DNA from: Crocinitomicaceae bacterium
Lineage (GTDB): Bacteria > Bacteroidota > Bacteroidia > Flavobacteriales_G > Salibacteraceae
DNA length: 64,000 nt
Direction of reading: 5' to 3'
Assembly (NCBI GenBank): GCA_002713215.1
Contig: PAVO01000036.1
Location: forward strand, 1 to 64,000
The notes beneath the pieces were generated by a model. It was given only the letters and a program-made list of their open reading frames with translations. It did no database searches and was not told the origin of the DNA. This document shows positions 17,021 to 25,890 of the stretch, piece after piece. Made by a program: the position numbers and the translations under genes. How positions within the stretch are numbered: the first letter of the stretch is position 1; every line of letters starts with the position of its first letter.

Positions 17021-17869
17021 TTAAGTTCCAATTTTTGCACAAATAATTCGATACTGCCATTGTTGTTTCATCAACGAGCGAAACTGATAAATAGCTGACC
17101 GATAATGATGTTTTGCAAACCTCGAAGTATTAAAAAACAAATTGTAGCATTCAGAAAAAGGAGCAGCCAAAATAGATGCACAATACATTCGTTTTGAAGA
17201 TCTTTGAACCTGCGCACTAAAATCCTGATTGGAAATAATACTGAGGCCGTTTTCCTCAATGAGTGAGTTTAATGTAGAGTTTTTATAAAAATCCGAAATT
17301 GCCCATAGATCTCCCCATTTTTTCAACCATCCATTTGGATCTTTCTCTCCTTCATCAGTCAAAAAATAATCTGCGAGTATTAATCGGCCTCCTGGTTTTA
17401 ATAGACGATTCACTTCATTCAAAAAGGTGCTTTTCGGATTAGCGTAACAGGAACTTTCACACGCCCATATCACATCAAATGAATGATCGGGATAATCGGT
17501 ATTGGAAAAATCCTTTAGGTCAAATTGCACCTTATGGCTTGTATTCAATTCTCCCTTATGTTGGTTCGCCATCTCCAATTGCTTTTCACTCAAGGTAATT
17601 CCTACTACTTCACAATCCATGTTTTTGGAAAGGTAAAATGCCGCTCCCCCTACTCCACATCCTGCGTCCAATATCTTTTCACCAGGTTTAATACCCGCTA
17701 TTTGCGACATTACCCGGTTTGTATTTTGTAAGGCCTCGGCAAAAGATCGCGTATCCTTCTCCCACAATCCATAGTGTACGGATTGGTTGTTCGCCAATTT
17801 CCACCATTGTTTATAGTGAACCTGGGTCTGATTATAATAATCTGCAATATCGTGGTTCGAAAAATCCAA
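17021..17869 (-). CDS. class I SAM-dependent methyltransferase
   Basis: This 282-residue cytoplasmic enzyme has SAM-binding motif I (ILDAGCGVGGAAFYL, about 66-80), a following acidic strand, and a motif IV-like WACESSCYA. The N-terminus (QTQVHYKQWW...SVHYGLWE) resembles the small-molecule and lipid methyltransferase group that includes tocopherol and sarcosine methyltransferases. The substrate is unknown. It is divergent from rsgA, with a TAGTTTTG -7 element at 17893-17900. Confidence 0.8.
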   Translation of the reverse strand: MDFSNHDIADYYNQTQVHYKQWWKLANNQSVHYGLWEKDTRSFAEALQNTNRVMSQIAGIKPGEKILDAGCGVGGAAFYLSKNMDCEVVGITLSEKQLEMANQHKGELNTSHKVQFDLKDFSNTDYPDHSFDVIWACESSCYANPKSTFLNEVNRLLKPGGRLILADYFLTDEGEKDPNGWLKKWGDLWAISDFYKNSTLNSLIEENGLSIISNQDFSAQVQRSSKRMYCASILAAPFSECYNLFFNTSRFAKHHYRSAIYQFRSLMKQQWQYRIICAKIGT

Positions 17870-17892
17870 CTTGTATCGATGCTTCTAAAATT

Positions 17893-17900
17893 CAAAACTA
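17893..17900 (-). promoter_or_regulatory. -7 promoter element of the methyltransferase gene
   Basis: TAGTTTTG on the minus strand matches TAnnTTTG, 23 bp before the ATG. Confidence 0.45.
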
Positions 17901-17939
17901 TTCAATCCGATATATCCCTAGCCGCTTGCTACAATCTTC

Positions 17940-17947
17940 TACTTTTG
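17940..17947 (+). promoter_or_regulatory. -7 promoter element of rsgA
   Basis: TACTTTTG matches TAnnTTTG, 7 bp before the rsgA ATG, again implying a very short or absent leader. Confidence 0.5.
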
Positions 17948-17954
17948 AACCCGC

Positions 17955-18890
17955 ATGAGAGGAAGGGTTGTAAAAAGTACGGGAAGCTGGAGCTCGGTTA
18001 GATCGGAGGACGGAAAGGTAATCCCCTGTAAAATTAAAGGCAACTTTCGACTAAAGGGAATTCGCTCTACCAACCCGGTGGCTGTCGGTGATTGGGTAAA
18101 TTACGAGATTGTTGAAGAAGACACGGGAGTTATTAATCAGCTGGAAGAACGAAACAATTACATCATTCGAAAATCCATTAAGTTATCCAAGAGGGGGCAT
18201 ATTTTAGCCAGTAACATCGACCAGGTATTGGTTTTTATTACCCTTCGCGACCCTGAAACAACCAAGGGATTTATAGACCGCGTTATAGTGGGTGCAGAAG
18301 CTTATCACATTACTCCTATTCTAGTATTTAACAAGGCCGATCTATTGCAGGAAGAAGATGCTGATGAACTGATTGAATGGCTTACTATCTATGGAGACAT
18401 AGGTTACCGCTGCATTCAGACCTCGGTCACAGAAAATGTGAACCTGGATGAAGTCAAAGAGATTATGAAGGGGAAAACCAGCATGCTTGCCGGACATTCA
18501 GGAACTGGAAAATCTTCACTTATTAATGCCATTTCGCCTAATTTGAATTTAAAAATAGCTGATATTTCGGACTTCCACCGTCAAGGAAAACACACAACCA
18601 CTTTTGCCGAAATGTATCACCTTGACTTTGGAGCAGAAATAATTGATACCCCTGGCATCCGCGGATTTGGTGTGATCGATATTGATCGGAAAGAAATCTC
18701 CCATTACTTCCTTGAAATGAGAGCATTACTATCGCAATGCAAATTCAATAATTGCCAACACCTCAACGAACCAGATTGTGCGGTTAAGCAAGCCGTTGTT
18801 GATGGTAACATTGCAGAATCCAGATTTAAGAGTTACCTCAGCATTTATGACGGTGATGAAAACGAAAGCTACAGAACCGTTGACTACTGA
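17955..18890 (+). CDS. rsgA: RsgA, ribosome small-subunit-dependent GTPase A
   Basis: This 311-residue GTPase helps mature the 30S subunit. The circularly permuted motif order is visible: NKAD (126-129), then the P-loop GHSGTGKSSL (180-189), then DTPG (231-234). An OB-fold occupies about residues 1-70. The C-terminal zinc knuckle has Cys262, Cys267, His269 and Cys275. It heads an operon with a HEPN-like gene and an ABC-F gene; the next start lies inside its last codons. Confidence 0.95.
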   Translation: MRGRVVKSTGSWSSVRSEDGKVIPCKIKGNFRLKGIRSTNPVAVGDWVNYEIVEEDTGVINQLEERNNYIIRKSIKLSKRGHILASNIDQVLVFITLRDPETTKGFIDRVIVGAEAYHITPILVFNKADLLQEEDADELIEWLTIYGDIGYRCIQTSVTENVNLDEVKEIMKGKTSMLAGHSGTGKSSLINAISPNLNLKIADISDFHRQGKHTTTFAEMYHLDFGAEIIDTPGIRGFGVIDIDRKEISHYFLEMRALLSQCKFNNCQHLNEPDCAVKQAVVDGNIAESRFKSYLSIYDGDENESYRTVDY

Positions 18891-19413
18891 ATCAAAAATT
18901 GACTTCTTTTTTGGACGTACCATCCTGGAGGACAAAATTTCTCCTCTGTCAAAGGCTTTGGATGAGATTGAAAACTTAAAAGTTTCTGGCTCAAGTACAA
19001 CACAGGCCTACTGCATGATGCTGTGGGCTACGATAGAGATGCTGTCTCGGTTTTATTCGGGACAACTTGGAAACCAACAGGCTACAAAAAGATTAAAAAA
19101 CTTCCTGAGGGACTACTTTCCACACAATAGGGAGATGACGCAAGTATTACTTCTTTTTCGAAATGCCTGTATGCACTCAGTCGTCCTTCACTCTTTCGAC
19201 CCATCGGGTAAAAAGGAAGTCCGATTTCAAATACAAAACGATGGTCAGTTTCTAGAATCCGCGAGTAGAACAAAATTCAGCGTCAATGTCAATGAATTTA
19301 GAATGCGACTGGATCGATGCATAAATAAATATCGTGATGATTTGGAGCAAAACAAACTATTGCAGGTGAAGTTTGAAAAGGTCTTTCTTAAAATGGGATA
19401 TTTGGCGCAATGA
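18856..19413 (+). CDS. HEPN-like protein with RNxxxH motif, unknown function
   Basis: The ATG at 18856 gives 185 residues; in-frame starts at 18847 and 18778 would overlap rsgA further. The protein is mostly helical and contains Arg102-Asn103-x3-His107 (FRNACMHS) after a helix (AYCMMLWATIEMLSRFYSG). RNxxxH is the catalytic signature of many HEPN-fold RNases, but I cannot confirm the fold. It overlaps the rsgA end by 35 bp and the ABC-F start by 4 bp (ATGA), so it is translationally coupled to both. No DNA-binding or toxin partner is adjacent. It may be a non-enzymatic family specific to Bacteroidota. Confidence 0.6.
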   Translation: MKTKATEPLTTESKIDFFFGRTILEDKISPLSKALDEIENLKVSGSSTTQAYCMMLWATIEMLSRFYSGQLGNQQATKRLKNFLRDYFPHNREMTQVLLLFRNACMHSVVLHSFDPSGKKEVRFQIQNDGQFLESASRTKFSVNVNEFRMRLDRCINKYRDDLEQNKLLQVKFEKVFLKMGYLAQ

Positions 19414-21281
19414 ATTATTTGTCCGTTGAAGAAATATCCAAACGATTTGGCGATCGGGAAATATTAAAAACGCTGTCCTTTGGAATGGCGAAAGGTGAAA
19501 AACTTGCCCTGGTTGCCAAAAATGGAACTGGTAAATCTACCCTACTCAATATGATTGCCGGATTGGATACACCGGATACGGGTCAGGTGGTCTGGCGAAA
19601 AGGCATTTCGGTTCGATTTCTATTGCAAGACCCCTATTTTGATCCGGAGCTTACCATTTGGGATGCCGTTTTTCAAAGTGAAAACCCAATTCTTAAAGCC
19701 ATTCGCGAATACGAAGACTGCATAGAACATGGTATTGAAGGAGACCGGTTTCAAAAGGCATTGGACAAAATTGAAGAACTAAAAGCCTGGGATCACGAAG
19801 TACGTGTTAAGAGTATCCTGAGTGAATTAAAAGTAGACAGCCTGGATGCCCGAATCAAAGAATTATCTGGTGGCCAGGTTAAGCGATTGGCGCTGGCAAA
19901 GGTGCTTATCGATGAACCGGATTTTTTGATCCTGGACGAACCAACTAACCACCTGGACCTGGAAATGATCGAGTGGCTGGAGAAGTTTCTAATTTCTGAA
20001 AAGCTGACCCTATTGATGGTTACGCACGATCGCTATTTTTTGGAAAACGTCTGTAACGTAATCCTGGAAATGGACGACTACGGCCTGTACTCGTACAAGG
20101 GGAATTACTCCTACTTTCTTGAAAAACGGGAAGAGCGGAAACAGATTGAAAAGAGTGAAATTGAAAAGGCTAAAAACCTATACCGAAAAGAACTCGACTG
20201 GATGCGTCGTCAGCCCAAAGCACGAACCACAAAATCGAAGGCCAGAATCGATTCTTTTTATGGTATTGAAGAAGTAGCTAAAAAAAGGGTTAATGAACGA
20301 GAAGTTGAGCTGGAATTCAATATGGAACGTCTCGGAAGCAAAATCCTTGAATTTCATAATGTCTCGAAACAATTTGGCGAAAAGGTACTTTTTGAGGGTT
20401 TTTCGTACAAGTTTCAGCGAGGCGAAAAAGTGGGCATAATAGGCCCTAACGGAGCCGGCAAGTCTTCGTTTTTAAACCTCATTACCAACAACCTGGAACC
20501 GAGTTCGGGAAAGGTGGTAGTTGGAGACACCGTGTTGATTGGATATTATCGGCAGGATGGGTTACAATTTAAACCGGGAGACAGGGTTCTTGAAGTCATT
20601 AAAAAAGTGGCTGAGTACCTGCCCCTGGCTAAGGGCAAAAAACTAACCGCGTCCCAATTGCTTGAACGATTTCTGTTTCCTCGGTCGATGCACTACAATC
20701 GAATTGACAAGTTAAGCGGAGGTGAAAAGAGAAGGCTTCACCTGCTTAAGGTACTGATGAAAAATCCCAACGTATTAATTCTTGATGAACCAACGAATGA
20801 CCTGGACATTATGACCCTTCAGGTACTTGAAAACTTCTTACTGGATTTTCCTGGGTGTGTGATTATAGTAAGCCACGATCGTTACTTTATGGACAAGTTG
20901 GTTGATCACTTGTTTGTTATAGAAGGAGGAATTCCCATAAAGGATTTCCCGGGAAACTATTCGCGGTGGAGGGAATGGAAAAAGCAACCAAATGAAGATG
21001 TTAGTGCCTCTGCCATTTCACCAAGCGACCCGCGGAAAAAGGAAAAGCCAAAAGCCGACCGGAGCAATAAACTAAGCTATAACGAAAAGAGAGAATTGGG
21101 AATTCTGGAAATTGAAATCGAAAAGATGGAGAAACGGAAGAATGAAATCAATGCCGAATTTGAGGCAGGTATCTCTGATGCTGACAAAATGATGAAGCTC
21201 TCGGATGAGTTGGGCAGGCTCATGGAAGAGCTGGATACAAAAACTGATCGTTGGCTGGAATTGAGCGAGAAGGAAAGCTAA
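19410..21281 (+). CDS. ABC-F family ATPase (Uup-like)
   Basis: This 623-residue cytoplasmic protein has two ABC domains and no membrane segments. Domain 1 has an A-loop variant Walker A AKNGTGKST (first Gly replaced by Ala), LSGGQVKRLALAK and LILDEPTNHLD. Domain 2 has GPNGAGKSS, LSGGEKRRLHLL and LILDEPTNDLD. An inter-domain linker rich in Arg/Lys lies at about 235-300, and a C-terminal coiled coil (about 550-620) resembles Uup. ABC-F proteins act at the ribosomal E site or on branched DNA; grouping with rsgA favours a ribosomal role. Confidence 0.88.
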   Translation: MNYLSVEEISKRFGDREILKTLSFGMAKGEKLALVAKNGTGKSTLLNMIAGLDTPDTGQVVWRKGISVRFLLQDPYFDPELTIWDAVFQSENPILKAIREYEDCIEHGIEGDRFQKALDKIEELKAWDHEVRVKSILSELKVDSLDARIKELSGGQVKRLALAKVLIDEPDFLILDEPTNHLDLEMIEWLEKFLISEKLTLLMVTHDRYFLENVCNVILEMDDYGLYSYKGNYSYFLEKREERKQIEKSEIEKAKNLYRKELDWMRRQPKARTTKSKARIDSFYGIEEVAKKRVNEREVELEFNMERLGSKILEFHNVSKQFGEKVLFEGFSYKFQRGEKVGIIGPNGAGKSSFLNLITNNLEPSSGKVVVGDTVLIGYYRQDGLQFKPGDRVLEVIKKVAEYLPLAKGKKLTASQLLERFLFPRSMHYNRIDKLSGGEKRRLHLLKVLMKNPNVLILDEPTNDLDIMTLQVLENFLLDFPGCVIIVSHDRYFMDKLVDHLFVIEGGIPIKDFPGNYSRWREWKKQPNEDVSASAISPSDPRKKEKPKADRSNKLSYNEKRELGILEIEIEKMEKRKNEINAEFEAGISDADKMMKLSDELGRLMEELDTKTDRWLELSEKES

Positions 21282-21301
21282 CCCGTTCTGTTTGTGATAA
21301 T

Positions 21302-21333
21302 AAAAAAAGGGGAAGCCAAGACTTCCCCCTTTC
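21302..21333. terminator. bidirectional terminator between convergent genes
   Basis: GGGGAAG-CCAAGA-CTTCCCC (21309-21328) is flanked by seven A on the left and by CTTT on the right. It sits between the ABC-F stop (21281) and the convergent T9SS gene (21356), so it can serve both strands, best on the minus strand. Confidence 0.75.
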
Positions 21334-21355
21334 AAATTATTAAATGATCCTTATC

Positions 21356-22060
21356 CTAAGGAATGTAGATTTTCTGGGTGCTTATTTCACCATCAGCTGT
21401 TGCTTTTAAAATGTAAATTCCCGATTTCAAATTCGCGTCTAAAGCAATGTTACCGGACTGACCAACAAAGTATTGACCTACTCTTGCTCCTGTCAGGCTA
21501 AACAGTTCAATTGCATTTGATTCGTTCCCCGATCCAAAGTTGAAATTCAAGGAATGGTTTACAACGACAAAACTTCTCTCATCCGAATTTAGCCATCCCA
21601 ATGAGGAAGGTATCCTTCCTTTAAAATCACTACAGTACCTTCCGTTGTTAGGATCGGTATTGGCAGCATATGGATTGTATAATGGCCAGGCACAAATTTT
21701 CAAACTAAAACCGGGCGTAGTTGGCAGCACATAATTGTTTCTTAAGAAAGCATTTATAGAACTCCCATTAGTCAGGTCAGCAGTTAAACTGGACATGATT
21801 AATGTCCCCTGATCAGTACCATCAATGGACCAGCCAAAGGTTAACGAATCTCCCATCTTAAGGTCCTGTGCGCCTGATAAATTATTTTTAAAAACAAACC
21901 AAAGGGTCACGGTATCACCAGGAGTTAAATCATTAGAAGGCAGAGGGTTGCTTGCACTCCCACCAGCCTTAGTAAAAAAGATGTCTGTTACATCCAGGTA
22001 TTGAGCTTGTAAGCCAATGGTCAACATTGACAATAATGTAAGGGTAAGTAATTTTTTCAT
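21356..22060 (-). CDS. secreted protein with T9SS C-terminal sorting domain
   Basis: This 234-residue protein has a signal peptide (1-19, ending LQA). The middle domain (about 20-165) is beta-rich with a CARDB-like look (TPGDTVTLWFVFKN, LKICAW). A type A T9SS sorting domain covers about residues 180-234 (ELFSLTGARVGQY, SGIYILKA, QKIYIP). It should be exported and attached to or released from the cell surface. No enzyme motif is visible and the function is unknown. A -7 element TATTTTTG lies at 22081-22088. Confidence 0.8.
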   Translation of the reverse strand: MKKLLTLTLLSMLTIGLQAQYLDVTDIFFTKAGGSASNPLPSNDLTPGDTVTLWFVFKNNLSGAQDLKMGDSLTFGWSIDGTDQGTLIMSSLTADLTNGSSINAFLRNNYVLPTTPGFSLKICAWPLYNPYAANTDPNNGRYCSDFKGRIPSSLGWLNSDERSFVVVNHSLNFNFGSGNESNAIELFSLTGARVGQYFVGQSGNIALDANLKSGIYILKATADGEISTQKIYIP

Positions 22061-22080
22061 ATCTGATATTTATATTTTCT

Positions 22081-22088
22081 CAAAAATA
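22081..22088 (-). promoter_or_regulatory. -7 promoter element of the T9SS cargo gene
   Basis: TATTTTTG on the minus strand matches TAnnTTTG, 20 bp before the ATG at 22060. Confidence 0.45.
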
Positions 22089-22350
22089 GATATTCGATTT
22101 AGTCATGCAGAATAAAAAGGATAAATGGTAATTCCTGTCGTGCCTTACCTTAACAACATAAACGGGCTCTTTAGTTTCTAACCATCCGCTTTAAGCTGTG
22201 ACCAGGTCGGTGCTTAAACCAAATAATGCCAACAGCAGCACAATTTGCATAACCCTGACATTATTTGATTTTTGCATCTTACAAAATTGAGTTCAACCTG
22301 ATAACTCAACATAAGTTGCTTGGGACAATGTAAATACGCAAAATAAATAT

Positions 22351-22372
22351 GGGGGTTGCCTACGAAACCCCT
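22351..22372 (-). terminator. terminator-like hairpin after the cyclophilin gene
   Basis: On the minus strand GGGGTT/AACCCC pair around a short loop (22352-22357 with 22366-22371), preceded by A6 and followed by ATATTTATTTT. It lies 40 bp after the cyclophilin stop. The T6 on the plus side means it could also act in the other direction. Confidence 0.5.
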
Positions 22373-22411
22373 TTTTTGGTTCACAAATGAAGCATCATGG
22401 CTCAGGATTGA

Positions 22412-23224
22412 TTATCTCCTGATTACAATTCGCTTGGTTATATAGCTGTCAGCATAATTTGCCCGTAAGACGTACAAGCCATCTTTTAGGTTTGAAATGT
22501 CTATTTGATTTCCTCCTTTTTCCAATAGTTGATCTTCAAGTACAACTTTACCGGTAACATCAATCAATTCAATCCGATAAGGCAACGATCCATTAGTATA
22601 AACAGACAGGTTATCCCGTGCCGGATTTGGATAGACGTTCAAACTTATTTTTTGAGCATTCAGAGAGTTGACAGACGAAGGAGGCTCTGGGATAACTATA
22701 CGTACGCTATCCATTACCACATCAGTTAGTGGCTTATCAGCAGGATTACCGGTTCTTCCTGTAGTTGGTACTTTACCAATGGTTTGAACTACGGGAAACC
22801 CTTCAACAACGTGTCCGAAAACGGGATGTTTGGAAGTTGAAGGTGCTTTGTCCCAATCCAATCGGGTGTTGTCTATCAGGTTAATAAAAAACTGAGTGGT
22901 ACCACTATTTGGGCCTGCATTGGCCATGGAAATTGTTCCTTTTACATTACTAAGTCCGGTTATAAATTCATCCTGTATGGCTGGTTTGGTTGCTCCCCTA
23001 CCGCCTTGAATCATAAAGTTGTCTATAACTCTATGGAACAATACTCCATCGTAATATTTTTCGTTGACAAGCTTTATAAAATTACCTGCGGTTATTGGTG
23101 ACAAGGTATCCTCCAGGTACACGACAAAATCACCTTTGGTGGTATAGAATTTTGCCTTGGTCTGACCAAAACAACTTAACCCAATGGAAATAACAAATGC
23201 AGAGAATACTATTTTCTTAAACAT
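22412..23224 (-). CDS. secreted cyclophilin-type peptidyl-prolyl isomerase with T9SS tail
   Basis: The ATG at 23224 gives 270 residues starting with a signal peptide (MFKKIVFSAF...SCFGQ). A cyclophilin domain follows (about 22-180) with FHRVIDNFMIQGG and the TTQFFI strand, so proline isomerisation is likely. The last 75 residues are a type A T9SS sorting domain (VYPNPARDNLSV, ELIDVTGKVV, GLYVLRA, KRIVIRR). An in-frame ATG at 23266 lies upstream of the probable promoter (TACATTTG, 23245-23252) and would hide the signal peptide, so I rejected it. T9SS export of a cyclophilin is noteworthy. Confidence 0.88.
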   Translation of the reverse strand: MFKKIVFSAFVISIGLSCFGQTKAKFYTTKGDFVVYLEDTLSPITAGNFIKLVNEKYYDGVLFHRVIDNFMIQGGRGATKPAIQDEFITGLSNVKGTISMANAGPNSGTTQFFINLIDNTRLDWDKAPSTSKHPVFGHVVEGFPVVQTIGKVPTTGRTGNPADKPLTDVVMDSVRIVIPEPPSSVNSLNAQKISLNVYPNPARDNLSVYTNGSLPYRIELIDVTGKVVLEDQLLEKGGNQIDISNLKDGLYVLRANYADSYITKRIVIRR

Positions 23225-23244
23225 GGTGTAGATTTTAATTCCCT

Positions 23245-23252
23245 CAAATGTA
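23245..23252 (-). promoter_or_regulatory. -7 promoter element of the cyclophilin gene
   Basis: TACATTTG on the minus strand matches TAnnTTTG, 20 bp before the ATG at 23224, and supports that start. Confidence 0.5.
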
Positions 23253-23360
23253 TCGATTAATATCATTCCTCAGACGCTGCTGATATTCAGACCTTAATAA
23301 GCCTTCGATTAACTTTTGTAGCAATTGAACCAAATGATTCTATTATTGTAAGTGATTGTA

Positions 23361-24359
23361 ATGCGATACTTCATTATTTGCTTTTTCCTTATCCCAGTCT
23401 TCTTGTTTGGACAAAAAGAAGAGATTAACCAATTGCTAAAATCAAATCAACTGTTGACTTATGGATCATTTGTAGTGGGGTATTCTAACCCCGATCAGCA
23501 ACGGCTTTTGATTTATGGGGAAAAAACTGAATCCTCCACTACCCTTTTCAACGTGGCATCAGTATCTAAAACTTTTACCGGGCTGGGCATCTTAAAACTA
23601 ATTCAGGAAGAGAAAGTAAAACCAGGTGATCCAATTGGCAACTACCTGAATAACTTACAACCGGCTTTAAAAAAAGTTACAATTGAACAGCTGGCTTTTC
23701 ATACCAATGGCATTCACGACTATTTTACACTGATTCAGAATCACAAAGGAATTACAAATGATGATGTAATGGCTGCTCTCGCGAAACTGGACAGCACCGT
23801 TTTTGAACCAGGGAGCAATTGGGGGTATACCAACTCGGGATATGTACTGTTAGCGGAAATAATAGAAGCAGTTACCCAGGAAGCTTATTCGGTTTGGATA
23901 AAAAGAGAAATTCTAGATCCAATGGGTATGGAATCTGCTGTTCTGTTTCAAGACTCAAAAAACAAACCTGTTTATGGGCACCGTTCCAATGGAAATAGAG
24001 ACAGTGTTATTTCTCTTACCCATGGTGGTGGAAATTACCTGTTCACCCCAAACGATTTTATTCAATTGGGAGTGGCTTGCAACCAAAACAAAGAGTTAAA
24101 TTCCTTATTCAAATTGTCCAAGGGTTTGTCAAAACCGTGGATAAGGGATTCGACCTGGAGTTCAGGTTATGGCATGTGGCATGGTCAGGACGATTTTGGT
24201 GAATTTGTAGCACATTCAGGACGATCTTATGGTTATCAAGCCTATTACCGGTATTATACCAATAAGAAGCTTTTTATTTTTTACATGACCAACCAGGATT
24301 CACCAAATACTAAGAAGTTCAGGAATGAATTGATTAAACTGACCACAGAAACCCAATGA
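23361..24359 (+). CDS. beta-lactamase-family (class C/PBP4-like) serine hydrolase
   Basis: The ATG at 23361 gives 332 residues with a signal peptide (IICFFLIPVFLFGQ). An upstream in-frame GTG at 23352 is less likely. The active-site SxxK is in VASVSKTF (about 70), the second motif is YTN in WGYTNSGY, and HSGRSYGY replaces KTG, as in many class C-like esterases and peptidases. It probably acts on peptidoglycan peptides or small esters in the periplasm. The family covers D-aminopeptidases and esterases, so it should not be read as antibiotic resistance. Confidence 0.85.
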   Translation: MRYFIICFFLIPVFLFGQKEEINQLLKSNQLLTYGSFVVGYSNPDQQRLLIYGEKTESSTTLFNVASVSKTFTGLGILKLIQEEKVKPGDPIGNYLNNLQPALKKVTIEQLAFHTNGIHDYFTLIQNHKGITNDDVMAALAKLDSTVFEPGSNWGYTNSGYVLLAEIIEAVTQEAYSVWIKREILDPMGMESAVLFQDSKNKPVYGHRSNGNRDSVISLTHGGGNYLFTPNDFIQLGVACNQNKELNSLFKLSKGLSKPWIRDSTWSSGYGMWHGQDDFGEFVAHSGRSYGYQAYYRYYTNKKLFIFYMTNQDSPNTKKFRNELIKLTTETQ

Positions 24360-24360
24360 A

Positions 24361-25680
24361 TCAATGTGACACGACCAATGGTGTACTTATTTGAGTTGAG
24401 TTTACTGTTGAAATCAAATAATAAAATCCATTTTCCAACGCTGAAACATCTATTTGAACCGGTAGGTTAGGAGCTTTTTCCTGCAAAACCAAATTACCCG
24501 TTGAGGAATACAACCTGAAACCTGAAATTGATGCATCTGAATCAATTTGGATTAAAGAAGTTGCCGGATTCGGAAATGCGGTAATTTTAATTGAAGTGCT
24601 TTTTAGCTCCTGAAATCCTACTGACCTGGTACATGTTGGATAGAACTGAGTTCTATTTGTTATTAACCTGCTGTAATGGTGGTAGGTTTCTGTTCTCGAA
24701 ATAACTCTACCGTTTTCATAGTAGTATTTATAAACCCAGGTTCCCTGATAATTGCCTGAATCTGCATTCCAGTTGGAACGAACAATTGAACTATCAATAC
24801 CCCAGGCATTGTAAACAATATTGGTTTCATAGGTGCTTAATGGTCCTCCGGGGTTGCCTTGTTTTTTAAATTCGTAAATTAATCGACCCTTGTCGAATTT
24901 GCGCTGTGCATACTCTAGGGAATCTTTTGGTTGCCCCAGGCTATCTATATTAACGCTAATAAATTTCATATTCGTTGAGTCTGGCAGATAAACAGAATGA
25001 TCTTCCCATTTTAAACCAAAGGACTTTGAAGTTTTGTCATAATTATGAAACTTAAAAATCATCTGACGCCCTTTGGAATCGTAGATGTACTCAAACTTTA
25101 TTTTATTGAATAATTCACCTTTGTAGGTGTATGAAGTATGTAATTTTTCCTGAATTCCATTACTGTCGTATGTGAACTGAAAAACATCGGCTAGGAATAG
25201 TTTCTTTTGATAGGCCAGGTACTTCTCTTCTTTCATCAAGTGATCGTTGGAATAGGTGTTAAGCGTTTTACGTGCCGAATACCTGTTGCCCAATTCGTAA
25301 GCATAAAAATTATACTCTGTCACTCTATTACGGGCATCAATTTTCCATAATTCAACTGCATTGGTATCCGTCAATTCAGGATCACTTGGGTCATAGTGAT
25401 TTAATTCAACCTTTCTTTCAAGAGTCCCATTTTTATCGTATTGAAAATGATAGGAGTTGACTAAACACCAGGCACCATTTGGAAGCCCACAGCTTCGATC
25501 ATAAACAAAAACCAGGGTTGAGTCACAATCGGAATTGAATTGCACTATAAAAAACTCCGTGGTGTCTTTTTGCTGGGTACTGGTATTTAAACTTATTGTA
25601 AAGCTGGAATCCTGTGTTTCCCCAGCGTAGAGCGATACGGAGACAAGAAAAATTAGTGATAGATAAAGGGCGTTTTTCAT
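24361..25680 (-). CDS. secreted protein with T9SS tail, unknown function
   Basis: This 439-residue protein has a signal peptide (1-19, SLYA). The central part has repeated YxYxxxGR/K, YDSNG and YNAWG elements resembling YD/RHS-type strand repeats of Bacteroidota surface proteins. The end is a type A sorting domain (AFPNPATSLIQI, FRLYSSTGNLV, GFYYLIS). It is convergent with the serine hydrolase with a 1-bp gap. No catalytic motif was seen. Confidence 0.78.
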   Translation of the reverse strand: MKNALYLSLIFLVSVSLYAGETQDSSFTISLNTSTQQKDTTEFFIVQFNSDCDSTLVFVYDRSCGLPNGAWCLVNSYHFQYDKNGTLERKVELNHYDPSDPELTDTNAVELWKIDARNRVTEYNFYAYELGNRYSARKTLNTYSNDHLMKEEKYLAYQKKLFLADVFQFTYDSNGIQEKLHTSYTYKGELFNKIKFEYIYDSKGRQMIFKFHNYDKTSKSFGLKWEDHSVYLPDSTNMKFISVNIDSLGQPKDSLEYAQRKFDKGRLIYEFKKQGNPGGPLSTYETNIVYNAWGIDSSIVRSNWNADSGNYQGTWVYKYYYENGRVISRTETYHHYSRLITNRTQFYPTCTRSVGFQELKSTSIKITAFPNPATSLIQIDSDASISGFRLYSSTGNLVLQEKAPNLPVQIDVSALENGFYYLISTVNSTQISTPLVVSH

Positions 25681-25890
25681 GATAATATTTTTGGCGAAAG
25701 TGAATTCTTTCAGCTAGTCGTTCCAGGTCATATTCTTAGTCGGTTGGTATGATTAAACGAATGGACTAAACTTCTTTCTAACAGCCGTTTACACTGAATT
25801 TAGGACCCTTTATTGATAAAATAATTCTAAAAGCGGACACAGGATACACAGTTCAATTGGTTCAATTATTATGGAAGTTAGCAACAGCTA

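Larger units (their letters stand above)
22061..22411. other. 351-bp intergenic region
   Basis: It contains the -7 element of the upstream-facing T9SS gene (minus-strand TATTTTTG, 22081-22088) and the terminator-like hairpin of the cyclophilin gene near 22351-22372. I saw no open frame or structured RNA in the remaining 260 bp. Confidence 0.5.

Noticed and set aside
23225-23266. Longer start for the cyclophilin gene
   Set aside because: It would place the start upstream of the TAnnTTTG promoter element and put 14 residues before the signal peptide.
23361-24359. Beta-lactamase-family protein as an antibiotic-resistance gene
   Set aside because: The KTG motif is replaced by HSG and the sequence fits the esterase/peptidase branch of the family, so no resistance function is supported.
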